Shown here one piece after another: positions 1 through 9,740 of a stretch of DNA of 64,000 nucleotides. Numbering within the stretch: position 1 is the first letter of the stretch; every line of letters starts with the position of its first letter. Position numbers and translations under genes: made by a program. Source of the stretch: CAWKGV01 sp963849305 (GTDB lineage Bacteria; Pseudomonadota; Alphaproteobacteria; Acetobacterales; Acetobacteraceae); assembly GCA_963849305.1 (NCBI GenBank), contig CAWKGV010000022.1, positions 1-64,000 of the forward strand. Reading direction: 5' to 3'. The notes beneath the pieces were generated by a model. The model did no database searches. It had not been told where the DNA came from and saw nothing but the letters and a program-made list of their open reading frames with translations.

Positions 1-185
1 AGACCAGGCGGCCTCCGGACCGGGCGACAGCTGCGCCCCGCCCCGGCCAGGAAAACGCCCATGAGGCCGGCCGGCACGGTGGGTCAGGTCGCGTCCGCCC
101 CCATTGCCGCCGGAAAGTTCCCGTGTGAGCATGATCCGCACACCTCCGATCCGGGTGAGATCGCCCAATAGTCCAGGAGACCGCC
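1..185. other. Left-edge non-coding stretch
   Basis: No convincing gene is visible in the 185 bases before the M23 peptidase start. Open frames here are out-of-frame shadows extending into that gene. The promoter and the end of any preceding gene presumably lie here or beyond the edge, but no clear -35/-10 pair is seen. Confidence 0.4.
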
Positions 186-1539
186 ATGGCGCTGCCGTCG
201 CGGACGTGCCGCCTCGCCTGTATCGTGGCCGCGCTCGGGGCCGGGTGCTTGATCGTCGCGACGCCGCGTCGCGCGCAGGCCGCCGGGGACGATGCCCAAG
301 TCGCGGTGGACCGGTGCTTCGCGCTGGCGCAGGAGGCGGGGCATCGGCCGATCAACCTGACCCCGGTCACACTGCAGGTCTTGCAGCGCTCGATCGAGCC
401 GGTGCCCGCCACGGACGGGCTCATCCACCTTGCCTACGCGGCGCAGGTGACGAACACGCTGGCGATACCGCTTGACATCGCCGGCGTCGTGCCGGTCGAT
501 CCGCTGGCCGACTTCAGTCCGACCGGGCGCAATCACGTGGTGAACCCAGTCGGCACGAGTTTCGTCGACGTCACCGGCGCGGTCCGGCTGTTCGACACGT
601 CGGCGCCGGCCGGCGGCGTGTTGCCGGCCGACGGCCCTGCGGGGGGGCGTCTCCGCCGAGCGGCTACTCGACGCGGGTGCCGGCTGGGGCTCGGGGGTGA
701 TGTACTTCGACGTGACCTACACGGACCCGGCCCGGATCCCGCAGCTGCTCGGTCAGGCGATCACGATGGCCGCCCCCGCTGGCGGACCGGGCCTGCCCTC
801 GCTCGCGGCGGCGGCGGGTACACCAATCCGGTGCCCGTGAGCTGCAGGCCGCTGCCCGTCCTGCATCCGCCGCTGGTCGGGCATGGCTGGTTCGACGGCA
901 ACGGCTGCTGCACCATCATAAACTCCCATCGCGGGATCCAGCAGGTCAACGGCGTCCTGCAGGTGCCGGAGCAGTTCGCCATCGACTACACCCAGCTCGG
1001 GCCGAACGGCGCCGACCGCAACGGGCCGCCCCAAGACCTAAGCTCCTATTGGAGCTACGGCGCGCCGGTCCTGGCCGCGGCGCCCGGCGTGGTCGTTGAC
1101 GTCGTCGACGGCCTGCCGGACCAGCAGCCCGTGGGCACGGTCACGAACGTGACCGCCGCGACCGGCGCCGGGAACAGCGTCATCGAGGACATCGGCGGCG
1201 GGCGCTACATCGGCTACGCGCACTTCCAGCCCGGCACGATCCCGGCGTGGGTGCGCAAGGGGGCTCGCCTGGAGACGGGGGACCTGATTGGCCGCCTCGG
1301 CAGCTCCGGGAACAGCACCGGGCCGCATCTGCATTTCCAGGTAATGGACCGTCCGTCGTTCCTGGACGCCACCGGGCTGCCTTTCGTGTTCAAACTCCCA
1401 GCTGCTCGAGGGCACCGTGATCGTAAACGACGCGCTTGTGTCCGGTGGCCCGCTGGCCATCGATCCTACCGGGGCCGGCCTGAAGCGCAACCAGATGCCC
1501 GTGGAATTGCAGGTGTTCGGCTATAACCTGTCCCAGTAG
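186..1539 (+). CDS. Secreted M23-family metallopeptidase, frameshifted
   Basis: A zinc endopeptidase domain of the LytM/M23 type, normally directed at peptidoglycan cross-links. The start is followed by a signal peptide (about 32 residues, ending near RRAQA). The C-terminal half carries the M23 signatures: FAIDY, GYAHFQPG, and the zinc-binding GPHLHF motif near base 1330. The frame is broken at about 655 and restored at about 830; reading the +1 frame between them gives a sensible link (GWGSGVMYFDVTY). It breaks again near 1398, after which the true C-terminus reads to GYNLSQ and the TAG at 1537-1539. The three shifts look like single-base errors because all three segments keep coding character. 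The specific substrate is unknown; with no linked cell-wall genes the role is inferred from the family alone. Confidence 0.7.
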
Positions 1540-1634
1540 GCCAATAACAGCTTCCGGGCTGAGCGCCAGCTTGACCCTCTGCACCCCCCGCCCTACACGC
1601 CCGACACCTGGGACGGGAACGCCAAGGACGCAGC

Positions 1635-2537
1635 ATGACAGCCACCCCGATTGACCGCGCGGCCGCCGCCGAGCAGGCGCGCATCCTGGCGCTCGCGCTG
1701 CCGTACCTTCGCCGGTATGCCGGAGCGACCATCGTGGTGAAATACGGCGGCCACGCCATGGGCGAGGAGGAACTTGCGGCCCAGTTCGGCGCCGACATCG
1801 CGGTGCTCAAGCAGGTCGGCATCAACCCGGTCGTAGTGCATGGCGGAGGCCCACAGATCAGCGCCATGCTGCAGCGGCTCGCCATCCAGTCCACCTTTGT
1901 CGACGGCCTGCGCGTGACCGACGCGGCGATGGTCGAGGTGGTGGAGATGGTACTCGCCGGCACCGTGAACAAACAAGTAGCCAGCCTCATCACCCGCGCC
2001 GGCGCCCTGGCGGTCGGCATTTGCGGCAAGGATGGCGGCCTGATCCGCGCACGCAAGCTGAGCCGGACCAAGCACGATCCGGACAGCCACATCGAGCGCG
2101 CGCTCGATCTCGGGTTCGTGGGCGAGCCCGAGGCGGTGGACGTGCGCGTGATCCATGCCCTGACCGGCTCCGGCCTGATCCCGGTGATCGCCCCGGTCGG
2201 CATGGGCGCGGACGGGCAGACATACAACATTAACGCCGACACGGTGGCCGGCGTCATCGCCGGCGCGCTCGGCGCGACCAGGCTGCTCATGCTCACCGAC
2301 GTGCCGGGCGTGCTCGATGAAAATAAGCGGCTGATCCACGAGTTAACGGTGGCGGAGGTCGAGCGGGGGATTGCCCGCGGGATGATCTCCGGCGGCATGA
2401 TCCCCAAGGTGGAGAACTGCGCGGAGGCGGTGCGGCGCGGCGCCAAGGGGGCGGTGATCCTGGACGGCCGGGTGCCGCATGCCTGTCTGCTGGAACTGTT
2501 CACCGAAGCCGGCCCGGGCACGATCATTCGGCCGTAG
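1635..2537 (+). CDS. argB: Acetylglutamate kinase
   Basis: Phosphorylates N-acetyl-L-glutamate at the gamma-carboxylate with ATP, the second step of arginine biosynthesis; cytoplasmic. The 300-residue protein is of normal length. It shows the amino-acid-kinase fold signatures: VVKYGGHAM near residue 35, VVHGGGPQI near 70, the NINADTVAG substrate-binding stretch near 200 and GGMIPKVENC near 255. The ATG lies just after a purine-rich GGACGCAGC stretch. It stands alone between the M23 peptidase and the convergent N-formylglutamate amidohydrolase, and unlike its neighbours it has no frameshift. Feedback by arginine is common in this family but cannot be judged from these bases. Confidence 0.95.
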   Translation: MTATPIDRAAAAEQARILALALPYLRRYAGATIVVKYGGHAMGEEELAAQFGADIAVLKQVGINPVVVHGGGPQISAMLQRLAIQSTFVDGLRVTDAAMVEVVEMVLAGTVNKQVASLITRAGALAVGICGKDGGLIRARKLSRTKHDPDSHIERALDLGFVGEPEAVDVRVIHALTGSGLIPVIAPVGMGADGQTYNINADTVAGVIAGALGATRLLMLTDVPGVLDENKRLIHELTVAEVERGIARGMISGGMIPKVENCAEAVRRGAKGAVILDGRVPHACLLELFTEAGPGTIIRP

Positions 2538-2559
2538 CCGTCGCCGGATCGTTGCCCCC

Positions 2560-3471
2560 TCAGCCGCCTAGAAGCGCATCCACACCCGCCGCCAATCGGG
2601 CGATCAGCGCCGTGAGATCGAGCTGGACCGCCGGGAAGCGGGGCAGGGGCTCAATTCGCGCCTCATCCATATAAAGCCCCCGCGCGACTTCGATCTGGAG
2701 CGCGTGAACCCCTTCGCGCGGTCGGCCGTAGTGGCGGGTGATGTAACCGCCCGCGTACGGATCGTTGCGGCGCACCGTGTAGCCGAGCCCGCTCAAGGTC
2801 TGCTCGACCATACGCGTCACACGCGAGCAGCACGCTGTCCCGTGGGCGTCGCCCAGCACGAAATCCGCGCCAGCGCGCCCGCCGCCGTTTGCCGGCATGG
2901 AGTGGCAGTCGACCAGCAGGCAGTGCCCGAAGCTCGCCCGGGTACCGGCGATGAGCGCGGCCAGGGTGTCGTGAAATGGCTGCCAGTAGTCGCGAACTCG
3001 CTGCTCGGCCTCCACGAAGCGCAGCTTGCCGCGGTAGATCGCCTCGCCCGAGGCGACGACGCGGGCGATCGTGCCGAGCCCGGCGCCGACCCGGACGCTG
3101 GTGGTATTGACCCAGGCCGGCAGTTCTTCCTCGAACATCGTCGGGTCGAGTTCCCACGGCTCACGGTTCGGGTCGCAGTAGGCGCGCGGGAAGGTCGCGG
3201 TGAGCAGCGGGGCGCCGTAGGTTGGCGCCTCGGCGAACAGCCGATCGACGAAGCTGTCTTCGCTGCGGCGCAGGCTGAGCGGATCGAGCCGGGCGGATGC
3301 GACGAAATCGGGCGGGTAGAGCCGGCCGGAATGCGGCGAGGCGAACACGATCGGCGCGGTCTGCGGCACTGGCCGACGGACCAGGGCGGGCGCCGGGGAC
3401 GCGAGAACCGTTGCGGGGACGGGCATATCCATCGCCCCCATTGAACAAGGCCGCCCGCGTGCTGTCACCAC
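2560..3471 (-). CDS. N-formylglutamate amidohydrolase family protein
   Basis: Belongs to the N-formylglutamate deformylase family (PF05013), zinc hydrolases that release formate and glutamate, usually late in histidine degradation. Visible family features are FASPHSGRLYP near residue 45, RSEDSFVDRLF, the CDPNREPWELDP block near 110, the metal-binding LLVDCHSMP near 190 and RNDPYAGGYITRHYG near 235. The longest frame has 303 residues; the Met at about residue 11 or 14 (MGAMDMP) may be the true start. No other hut genes are nearby, so a link to histidine catabolism is not supported by context and another N-formyl or amide substrate is possible. It converges on argB with a 22-bp gap. Confidence 0.85.
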   Translation of the reverse strand: MVTARGRPCSMGAMDMPVPATVLASPAPALVRRPVPQTAPIVFASPHSGRLYPPDFVASARLDPLSLRRSEDSFVDRLFAEAPTYGAPLLTATFPRAYCDPNREPWELDPTMFEEELPAWVNTTSVRVGAGLGTIARVVASGEAIYRGKLRFVEAEQRVRDYWQPFHDTLAALIAGTRASFGHCLLVDCHSMPANGGGRAGADFVLGDAHGTACCSRVTRMVEQTLSGLGYTVRRNDPYAGGYITRHYGRPREGVHALQIEVARGLYMDEARIEPLPRFPAVQLDLTALIARLAAGVDALLGG

Positions 3472-3532
3472 CCGTCACCGCCCCTGGGCTTGCGACGTTC
3501 CGCACAGCCGCGTTAGAAGCGCGGCGAGGGCG

Positions 3533-3607
3533 GGGCGCGTAGCTCAGCGGGAGAGCACTACCTTGACACGGTAGGGGCCACAGGTTCGATCCCTGTCGCG
3601 CCCACCA
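3533..3607 (+). tRNA. tRNA-Val (anticodon GAC)
   Basis: A complete cloverleaf can be folded by eye. The acceptor stem GGGCGCG pairs with CGCGCCC, followed by discriminator A and an encoded CCA. The D arm is GCTC-AGCGGGA-GAGC. The anticodon stem CTACC/GGTAG encloses loop TTGACAC, giving anticodon GAC. The T arm is ACAGG-TTCGATC-CCTGT. It reads GTC (and GTT by wobble) valine codons and lies 12 bp before the tRNA-Thr gene. Confidence 0.97.
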
Positions 3608-3619
3608 GAAGCGAGCCAT

Positions 3620-3694
<75 letters not shown>

Positions 3695-3724
3695 GCCCTC
3701 CCTGCCCCTCCTTAGGGCCAGCTG

Positions 3725-3766
3725 AACCGTACGGTTCGGCCCAGCGTGGGGTGCAACCGTACGGTT
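3725..3766. promoter_or_regulatory. Paired 12-bp palindromes, possible enhancer or operator
   Basis: AACCGTACGGTT occurs twice as a perfect palindrome, with centres exactly 30 bp apart (about three helical turns). They lie roughly 190-230 bp upstream of the -12 box of the urt sigma-54 promoter, where enhancer-binding activators such as NtrC usually bind. The sequence is not the classic NtrC site (TGCACC-N5-GGTGCA), so the binding protein is unknown; a TetR-type operator is an alternative. Confidence 0.55.
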
Positions 3767-3944
3767 GGCGTTAACCTCGCCTTTACCAAATCCCGCCGCC
3801 TCCCCTCCCGTTGCAGGCAAAGCGGCTGCTGTTCGTCGCCCGAGTTTGCCCTCGAATCGAGCGGCCTCGGCTCTAGCGCCCAAAATAGAGCCAGAATGCG
3901 CGCGCTCGCGGGCGCGTGTTGAGCGCCTTGCCCGGAGCCGGCCC

Positions 3945-3960
3945 TGGCACGCGGCTTGCT
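3945..3960 (+). promoter_or_regulatory. Sigma-54 (-24/-12) promoter for the urt operon
   Basis: TGGCACGCGGCTTGCT matches the RpoN consensus TGGCACG-N4-TTGCT. The GG at 3946-3947 and the GC at 3958-3959 have the required 10-base separation. Initiation would fall near 3971, about 30 bases before the urtA ATG. RpoN promoters are standard for nitrogen-scavenging genes, so control by nitrogen status through an NtrC-like activator is the natural inference. Confidence 0.75.
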
Positions 3961-4000
3961 CCTTCTCCCGTGAGCTGATTCGCAAACTCCGGGGGTCCGC

Positions 4001-5369
4001 ATGTCCAATCCATTCATCATGAGCCGCCGGCGCCTGGGTCTGCTGGGAGCCGGCGTCGCCGCCACGTCAGGGCTGCGCGCCTTCACCCAAGCCGCAAGAG
4101 CCGCCACTCCGGCCGCAAGCGCCGGCTCCACATCCCCCGACGCGTCCGCCCCGATCAAGCTCGGCATCCTGCACTCCCTGTCCGGCACCATGGCGATCAG
4201 CGAAACGACCCTGAAAGACGTGATGCTCATGCTAATCGCCGAGCAGAACAAAAAGGGCGGCGTGCTCGGCCGCAAGCTGGAACCGGTGGTGGTCGATCCC
4301 GCCTCCAACTGGCCGCTGTTCGCGGAAAAGGCACGGCAACTGCTATCAGTGGACAAGGTCGCCGCCGTGTTCGGCTGCTGGACCTCGGTGTCGCGCAAAT
4401 CGGTGCTGCCGGTGTTCGAAGAGCTGAACGGGATTCTGTTCTATCCCGTGCAGTACCGAAGGCCAGGAGTGCAGCCGAAACGTCTTCTACACCGGCGCCG
4501 CCCCGAACCAGCAGGCGATCCCGGCGGTCGATTACCTGATGAGCGAGGAGAAGGTCACCCGCTGGGTGCTGGCCGGCACCGATTACGTTTACCCGCGCAC
4601 CACCAACCAGATCCTTGAGGCGTATCTGAAGCTGAAGGGCGTCGCCCCCTCCGATCTCATGATCAACTACACGCCGTTCGGCTTCTCCGACTGGCAAAGC
4701 ATCGTCGCGCAAATCAAGTCGTTCGGCACGGCCGGCAAGAAGACGGCCGTGGTCTCCACCATCAACGGCGACGCCAACGTGCCGTTCTACAAGGAGCTGG
4801 GCAACCAGGGCATCAAGGCGACCGACATCCCCGTGGTGGCGTTCAGCGTGGGAGAGGAAGAGCTGGCAGGCATGGACACCACGCCGTTGGTAGGCCATCT
4901 CGCGGCGTGGAACTATTTCGAGAGCGTGGACACCCCTGAGAACAAGGCGTTCATCGACACCTGGCACCAGTTCATCAAGAACCCCAAGCGCACTACCAAC
5001 GATCCGATGGAGGCGCACTACATCGGCTTCAACATGTGGGTGAAGGGCGTCGAAAAGGCGGGCACCACCGATGCGAACCCGGTGATCGACGCGCTGATCG
5101 GCGTCAGCGTGCCGAACCTGTCCGGCGGCTATGCGGCGATGATGCCAAACCACCACCTCACCAAGCCGGTGCTCATTGGCGAGATCCAGGATGACGGTCA
5201 GTTCAACGTCGTCTCCCAGACGCCGGGCCTCGTCGTCGCCCAGGAATGGTCGCCCTATGTGGCCGAAACCAAGGATCTGATCGGGGATTGGCGCGCGCCG
5301 CTTTCGTGCGGGGCGTTCAATGTCAAGTCCGGTACCTGCGGCAGCGGCGGCGCCATGAAGAAGGCATAG
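4001..5369 (+). CDS. urtA: Urea ABC transporter substrate-binding protein (one frameshift)
   Basis: Periplasmic binding protein delivering urea to the UrtBCDE importer. The N-terminus has a twin-arginine signal (SRRRLGLLGAG) and an Ala-rich cleavage region. The mature part shows the UrtA family blocks: KLGILHSLSGTMAISE, VFGCWTSVSRKSVLPVFE, GTDYVYPRTTNQI, GYAAMMPNHHLTKPV. The frame breaks near 4457, where CAGTACCGAAGG reads sensibly only if one C is removed (QYEGQECSRN). The total length is 3n+1, which fits a single inserted base, and the remainder (about 455 residues) is full length for the family. It heads the urt operon behind the sigma-54 promoter. Confidence 0.9.
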
Positions 5370-5398
5370 GAAGCCGGACGGACGGGGAGCTTTCGGCG

Positions 5399-7016
5399 GT
5401 GCCGCCCGCGGTCAGGATTGCTGGCGAGCTTCTGCTCGCGATTCTGGTTACCTTCGCCGTCGCGATCCTCGCGGGTGTCCCTGCGCGGGCCGAGCCCGCA
5501 TCGGACGTCCTGGCCGAGCTTGCCTCGCCGAGATTCGACACCGTCCGGCACGGCGTCGAATCGCTTGCCTATTCCGGCGATCCCCAGGCGCTACCGGTAA
5601 TCGCCGCGCTGCACGATGGCGAACTCTACGTTCGCGCCAACCGCACGCTATTCATCAAGAACGGCTCCGGCTTCCTCGACGCCGCGACGGGCGCGACTGC
5701 CCCTGATGTGGCGTTGAGCGGGCTCAAGAAAGTCCGCGTGAACAACCGAGTGCGCGAGGCGATCAACGACGCGCTGGGCGCCTTGCGGCTGTTCTCGCCC
5801 GATCCCGCTGCCCGTGCCGCCGCCGCTGAGGCGGTGTTCCACTCCCACGACCCGCGCGCGCTCCCTGCGCTCGATCGCGCGCTCGCCAAGGAGACGGAGC
5901 CGGCCGTGAAGCGGCGCCTGGAACAGGCACGCGCCGCGGCGCTCCTGTTCTCGCCCGGTGCCTCAACGGCCGACCGGCTCACCGCCATCGCGACGGTACG
6001 GGCGCGTCGCGATCTCGACAGCCGCGCCCTGCTCGACCAGCTCTCCGGCCAACCGCCGCAGGTGAGGGAAGCCGCCGCCACCGCGGTGCGTGCGATCGAC
6101 CGCGTGCTGGCGCTCTGGAACGTCGCGCAGAGCGTCTATTACGGGATCAGTCTTGGCTCGGTGCTGCTGCTTGCCGCCGCCGGCCTGGCGATCACCTTCG
6201 GCGTCATGGGCGTGATCAACATGGCGCATGGCGAGATGGTGATGCTAGGCGCCTACACCGCCTTCGTCGTTCAAGCAGGCAGTCACCTCCGTCGCGCCCG
6301 GCCTTCTGACCGTGAGTCTGCTGATCTCGATCCCGGCCGCGTTCCTCGTCGCGGGCCTCATCGGCATCGTGATCGAGCGCACGCTGATCCGCTGGCTCTA
6401 CGGCCGACCGCTGGAGACGTTGCTCGCCACCTGGGGCTTGTCGCTGCTGTTGCAGCAATCCGTCCGCTCGATATTCGGCGCCGATAACCGAAATGTCGGC
6501 ACGCCGTCCTGGATGACCGGCGACGGGCATCTCGGCGGGCTGACGATCACGTACAACCGCCTTGCCATTATTGTCTTCGCCTTCCTGGTGCTGACGGCGC
6601 TGATGGCGGCACTGCGCTACACCTCGCTCGGCCTCAGAATGCGCGCGGTCACACAGAACCGCCGCATGGCGGCGGCAATGGGTATCCGCACGCCGTGGAT
6701 CGACGCGCTGACCTTCGGCCTGGGTTCCGGCGTGGCCGGCATGGCGGGCGTGGCGCTAAGCCAGATCGACAACGTGAGCCCCAATCTCGGCCAAGGCTAT
6801 ATCATCGACAGTTTCATGGTCGTGGTGTTCGGTGGCGTCGGCAATCTCTGGGGCACGATCCTGGGCGCGCTCACGCTTGGCGTGCTAAACAAGTTCCTCG
6901 AACCCTTCGCCGGCGCGGTGCTCGGCAAGATCGCGGTGCTCGTGCTGCTGATCCTGTTCATTCAGCGCAAGCCGCGCGGCATGTTCCCGCTCAAGGGCCG
7001 GGCGGCGGAGGCATGA
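5399..7016 (+). CDS. urtB: Urea ABC transporter permease UrtB (one frameshift)
   Basis: Inner-membrane permease of the branched-chain-amino-acid/urea importer class. A GTG at 5399 is chosen as start because GGGGAG (5384-5389) sits 9 bases upstream and a signal-like hydrophobic stretch follows at once. Residues to about 230 form the long periplasmic N-terminal extension with HEAT-like helices typical of UrtB. The membrane domain follows, with the conserved GVMGVINMAHGEMVMLGAY segment. One frameshift lies near 6275 (after AFVVQ); downstream the frame resumes with SLLISIPAAFLVAG and the signature NVSPNLGQGYIIDSFMVVVF. The stop overlaps the urtC ATG (ATGA). Length 3n+1 indicates one extra base. 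Confidence 0.9.
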
Positions 7017-8131
7017 GGCTCGAACGCTCTTCCCTGCTCGCGCCCGTCCTTGTGCTTGCCGCCGCTTTGCTGCTCGCGATGCTCAATCTCGGCACCGCGC
7101 CTGGCTTCGCCGCGCATGTCTCGCCTTATGTCATCTCGCTCGCCGGCAAGTATCTCTGCTATGCCATGCTCGCCTTGGCGCTCGACCTTGGTTTGGGGGT
7201 TCGCGGGCATTCTCAGTCTCGGCCACGCCGCCTTCTTCGCGCTCGGCGGCTACGCAATGGGCATGTACCTGATGCGCGAGATCGGCGCGCGCGGCGTTTA
7301 TGGTAACGCGCGCCTGCCCGATTTCATGGTGTTCCTCGGCTGGCACGACCTGCCTTGGTATTGGCACGGATTCGACCACTTCGCGCTGGCGGCGGTCATG
7401 GTCGTGCTCGCCCCCGGCCTGCTGGCCTTGGTGTTCGGATGGCTCGCATTCCGCTCGCGCGTTTCGGGCGTCTATCTCTCGATCATCACCCAGGCGCTGA
7501 CCTATGCGCTGATGCTCGCCTTCTTCCGCAACGACATGGGCTTCGGCGGCAACAATGGAATGACCGACTTTAAGGATCTGCTCGGGTTTCCGCTGCAATC
7601 GGAGGCGACGCGCGCCGGCCTGCTCGTCGTGACGGCGATCGTCCTCTCCGGCGAATTCTTGGTGGCCCGCGCCGTGGTTCGCTCGCGGTTTGGCAAGATG
7701 CTGATCGCGGTCCGCGACTCCGAGGCGCGCACGCGGTTCCTGGGCTACCGTCCGGAATCCTACAAGCTGGTTGTTTGGGTGCTGTCGGCGGTGATGGCGG
7801 GCATCGGCGGCGCGCTTTATGTCCCGCAGGTCGGCATCATCAACCCGAGTGAATTCGCCCCGGCTGGTTCGATCGAGGCGGTAATCTGGGTCGCCGTGGG
7901 CGGCCGCGGCACCCTGTCGGGCGCCATCTTGGGCGCGGTGCTGGTCAATCTCGGCAAGACCTGGTTCACGAGCGCGTTGCCCGAGTTCTGGCTGTTCGCG
8001 CTGGGCGGCCTATTCGTACTCGTCACCCTGTTCCTGCCGCGCGGGCTGATGGGTCTGTTCGCCCGGCGCAACCGTTCGATAACGGCTCGAGCACGAAACC
8101 GCTCTCGCCGGCTCGGCCGCCCGCGAGGTGA
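7013..8131 (+). CDS. urtC: Urea ABC transporter permease UrtC (two frameshifts)
   Basis: Second inner-membrane permease of the urea importer. It starts at ATG 7013, overlapping the urtB stop, with a hydrophobic N-terminus (MRLERSSLLAP). An extra G near 7194 shifts the frame; afterwards it reads VWGFAGILSLGHAAFFALGG, the hallmark of LivM/UrtC permeases. Further family segments are VYLSIITQALTYALML, NPSEFAPAGSIEAVIWVAVG and GRGTLSGAILGA. Near 8070 one C appears to be missing: with it the protein ends at TGA 8129-8131, five bases before urtD; without it the frame runs straight into urtD. Two compensating indels give 373 codons including the stop, normal for UrtC. Confidence 0.85.
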
Positions 8132-8135
8132 CGGG

Positions 8136-8883
8136 ATGACCGCGGCGGGCAGCCTGCTTTACCTTGATGGCGTGAGTGTCTCTTTCGACGGGTTCCGCGC
8201 GCTGAACGGGCTGTCGCTGGTCCTCGCGCCGGGAGAGATGCGCGCGGTGATCGGGCCGAACGGCGCGGGCAAGACCACGATGATGGATGTCATCACCGGC
8301 AAAACCCGCCCGGATGCCGGCAGGGTCGTGTTCGGCGAGGACGCCGATCTCACGCGGCTCGACGAGCCGGCAATCGCGGCCCTCGGCATTGGGCGGAAGT
8401 TCCAGAAGCCGACCGTGTTCGAGCCGCACAGCGTCTGGGACAATCTGCTGCTCGCGCTCGCCGGGGACCGGCGCCCGTGGTTCACGCTGCGGGCGCAAGA
8501 GACCGAGGCCGAGCGGGCGCGGATCCAGGAGATCCTGGCCATCACGCGCCTCGCTCCCGACCGGCACCGGCTCGCCGCCGATCTTTCGCACGGGCAGAAG
8601 CAATGGCTGGAGATCGGGATGCTGCTCGCGCAAGACCCTCGCCTACTGCTGGTGGACGAGCCGGTTGCCGGCATGACCGACGCCGAGACCGAAGCAGACC
8701 GCGCGGCTGCTCCGTGAGATCAATCGCACCCGCAGCGTCGTCGTGGTTGAGCATGACATGGCCTTCGTCCGCGCGCTCGATGTCAGGGTCACGGTGCTGC
8801 ACGAGGGCGCGGTGCTGTCCGAGGGCTCGATCGACCATGTGAGCGCTGATCCGCGCGTGGTCGAAGTGTATTTGGGGCGGTGA
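8136..8883 (+). CDS. urtD: Urea ABC transporter ATP-binding protein UrtD (one frameshift)
   Basis: Cytoplasmic ATPase subunit driving urea uptake. The Walker A motif GPNGAGKTT lies near residue 40. The signature is the UrtD-type LSHGQKQWLEIGMLL, followed by Walker B LLLVDEPVAGMT. The H-loop EHDMAFVRAL is in the shifted C-terminal frame. An inserted base near 8693 (ACCGAAGCAGACC, expected ACCGAACAGACC) cuts the open frame; with it corrected the protein is 248 residues and ends with VEVYLGR at TGA 8881-8883. It follows urtC and is separated from urtE by a 160-bp gap containing a folded repeat element. Confidence 0.9.
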
Positions 8884-8924
8884 TGCTTCGGCCGATCGCG
8901 CCGGTGCCTCAGCACCACCTCTAT

Positions 8925-9009
8925 CGTCATGGCCGTGCTCGTCACGGCCATCCACGACTTCACGCGGCGAAGGCAAGTCGTGGATGGTCCGCCTTCGCGG
9001 ACCATGACG
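8925..9009. repeat. Cloverleaf palindromic repeat between urtD and urtE
   Basis: An 85-base element folds into a near-perfect three-arm cloverleaf. The closing stem is CGTCATGG (8925-8932) with CCATGACG (9002-9009). Arm 1 is ATGGCCGTG / CACGGCCAT (8929-8937, 8943-8951), arm 2 CCACGACTT / AAGTCGTGG (8952-8960, 8975-8983), arm 3 ATGGTCCGC / GCGGACCAT (8984-8992, 8997-9005). Every arm pairs without a mismatch; the closing stem shares bases with arms 1 and 3, so the two are alternative pairings. It resembles the dispersed palindromic repeats of alphaproteobacterial genomes whose ends read CGTCATGGCC. Inside an operon it could affect processing or polarity between urtD and urtE. Confidence 0.75.
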
Positions 9010-9043
9010 AAGAACTGACGACGGCCGCGACGAGCCTGCGCTA

Positions 9044-9740
9044 ATGCTCGAAGTCCGCGACCTCGAACTCCACTACGGCGCGGCCATCGCGCTCCGGGCC
9101 GTTTCGATTTCGGCCCAGGCAGGCGCGGTCACCTGTCTGCTCGGGCGCAACGGCGTCGGCAAGACCAGCCTGCTACGCGCCGTGATGGGCACGCATCCGA
9201 TCAGCGCCGGGGCGATCCGGTGGGACGGTGCCGACATCACCCGACTGCCCACCTACGAGCGCGCGCGACGCGGCATCGCCTGGGTGCCGCAAGGACGCGA
9301 CATTTTTCCCCTGCTGACCGTGCGCGAGAACCTGGAGACCGGCTTCGCCGTGCTGCCGCGCGGGCAGCGCCGCATCGCGCCCGACGTGTTCGAGCTGTTT
9401 CCGGTGTTGCGCACCATGCTGGCCCGACGCGGCGGCGATCTCTCAGGCGGCCAGCAACAGCAGCTCGCCATCGCCCGCGCCTTGGTGACGCGCCCGCGCC
9501 TGCTGCTGCTCGACGAGCCCACCGAGGGCATCCAGCCCAGCATCATCAAGGACATCGGCCGGGTGATCGCACTGTTGCGCGCCCGCGGCGACATCGCCAT
9601 CCTGCTGGTCGAGCAGTATTTCGACTTCGCCCGCGATCTCGCCCAGACGATCGCGGTGATGGACCGAGGACGATATCGTGTTGTCCGGGCGTCGCGAGGA
9701 GCTGGACGAGCGGGATGTACGACGCCGCCTCTCTGTCTGA
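9044..9740 (+). CDS. urtE: Urea ABC transporter ATP-binding protein UrtE (one frameshift)
   Basis: Second ATPase of the urea importer, LivF-like. Walker A GRNGVGKTSL is near residue 36, the signature DLSGGQQQQLAIARAL near 140 and Walker B LLLLDEPTEGIQPSI directly after. The C-terminal frame breaks near 9668, where CGAGGACGATATC should read CGAGGCGATATC. With the extra A removed, the protein continues DIVLSGRREELDERD and ends at TGA 9738-9740 (231 residues, normal). It overlaps ureD by 26 bases, so transporter and urease genes form one transcription unit. Confidence 0.9.

Larger units (their letters stand above)
3695..4000 (+). promoter_or_regulatory. Regulatory region between tRNA-Thr and urtA
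   Basis: About 306 bases without a gene. It holds two copies of the palindrome AACCGTACGGTT (3725-3736 and 3755-3766) and a sigma-54-type promoter (3945-3960), both listed separately. The first palindrome sits inside a larger hairpin with outer arms GGGCC/GGCCC, which might also end tRNA transcription. Long open frames on the other strand here are non-coding shadows. Confidence 0.6.

Noticed and set aside
1466..2527. 353-codon minus-strand frame opposite argB
   Set aside because: Ser/Arg/Pro-rich shadow; argB on the other strand is unequivocal.
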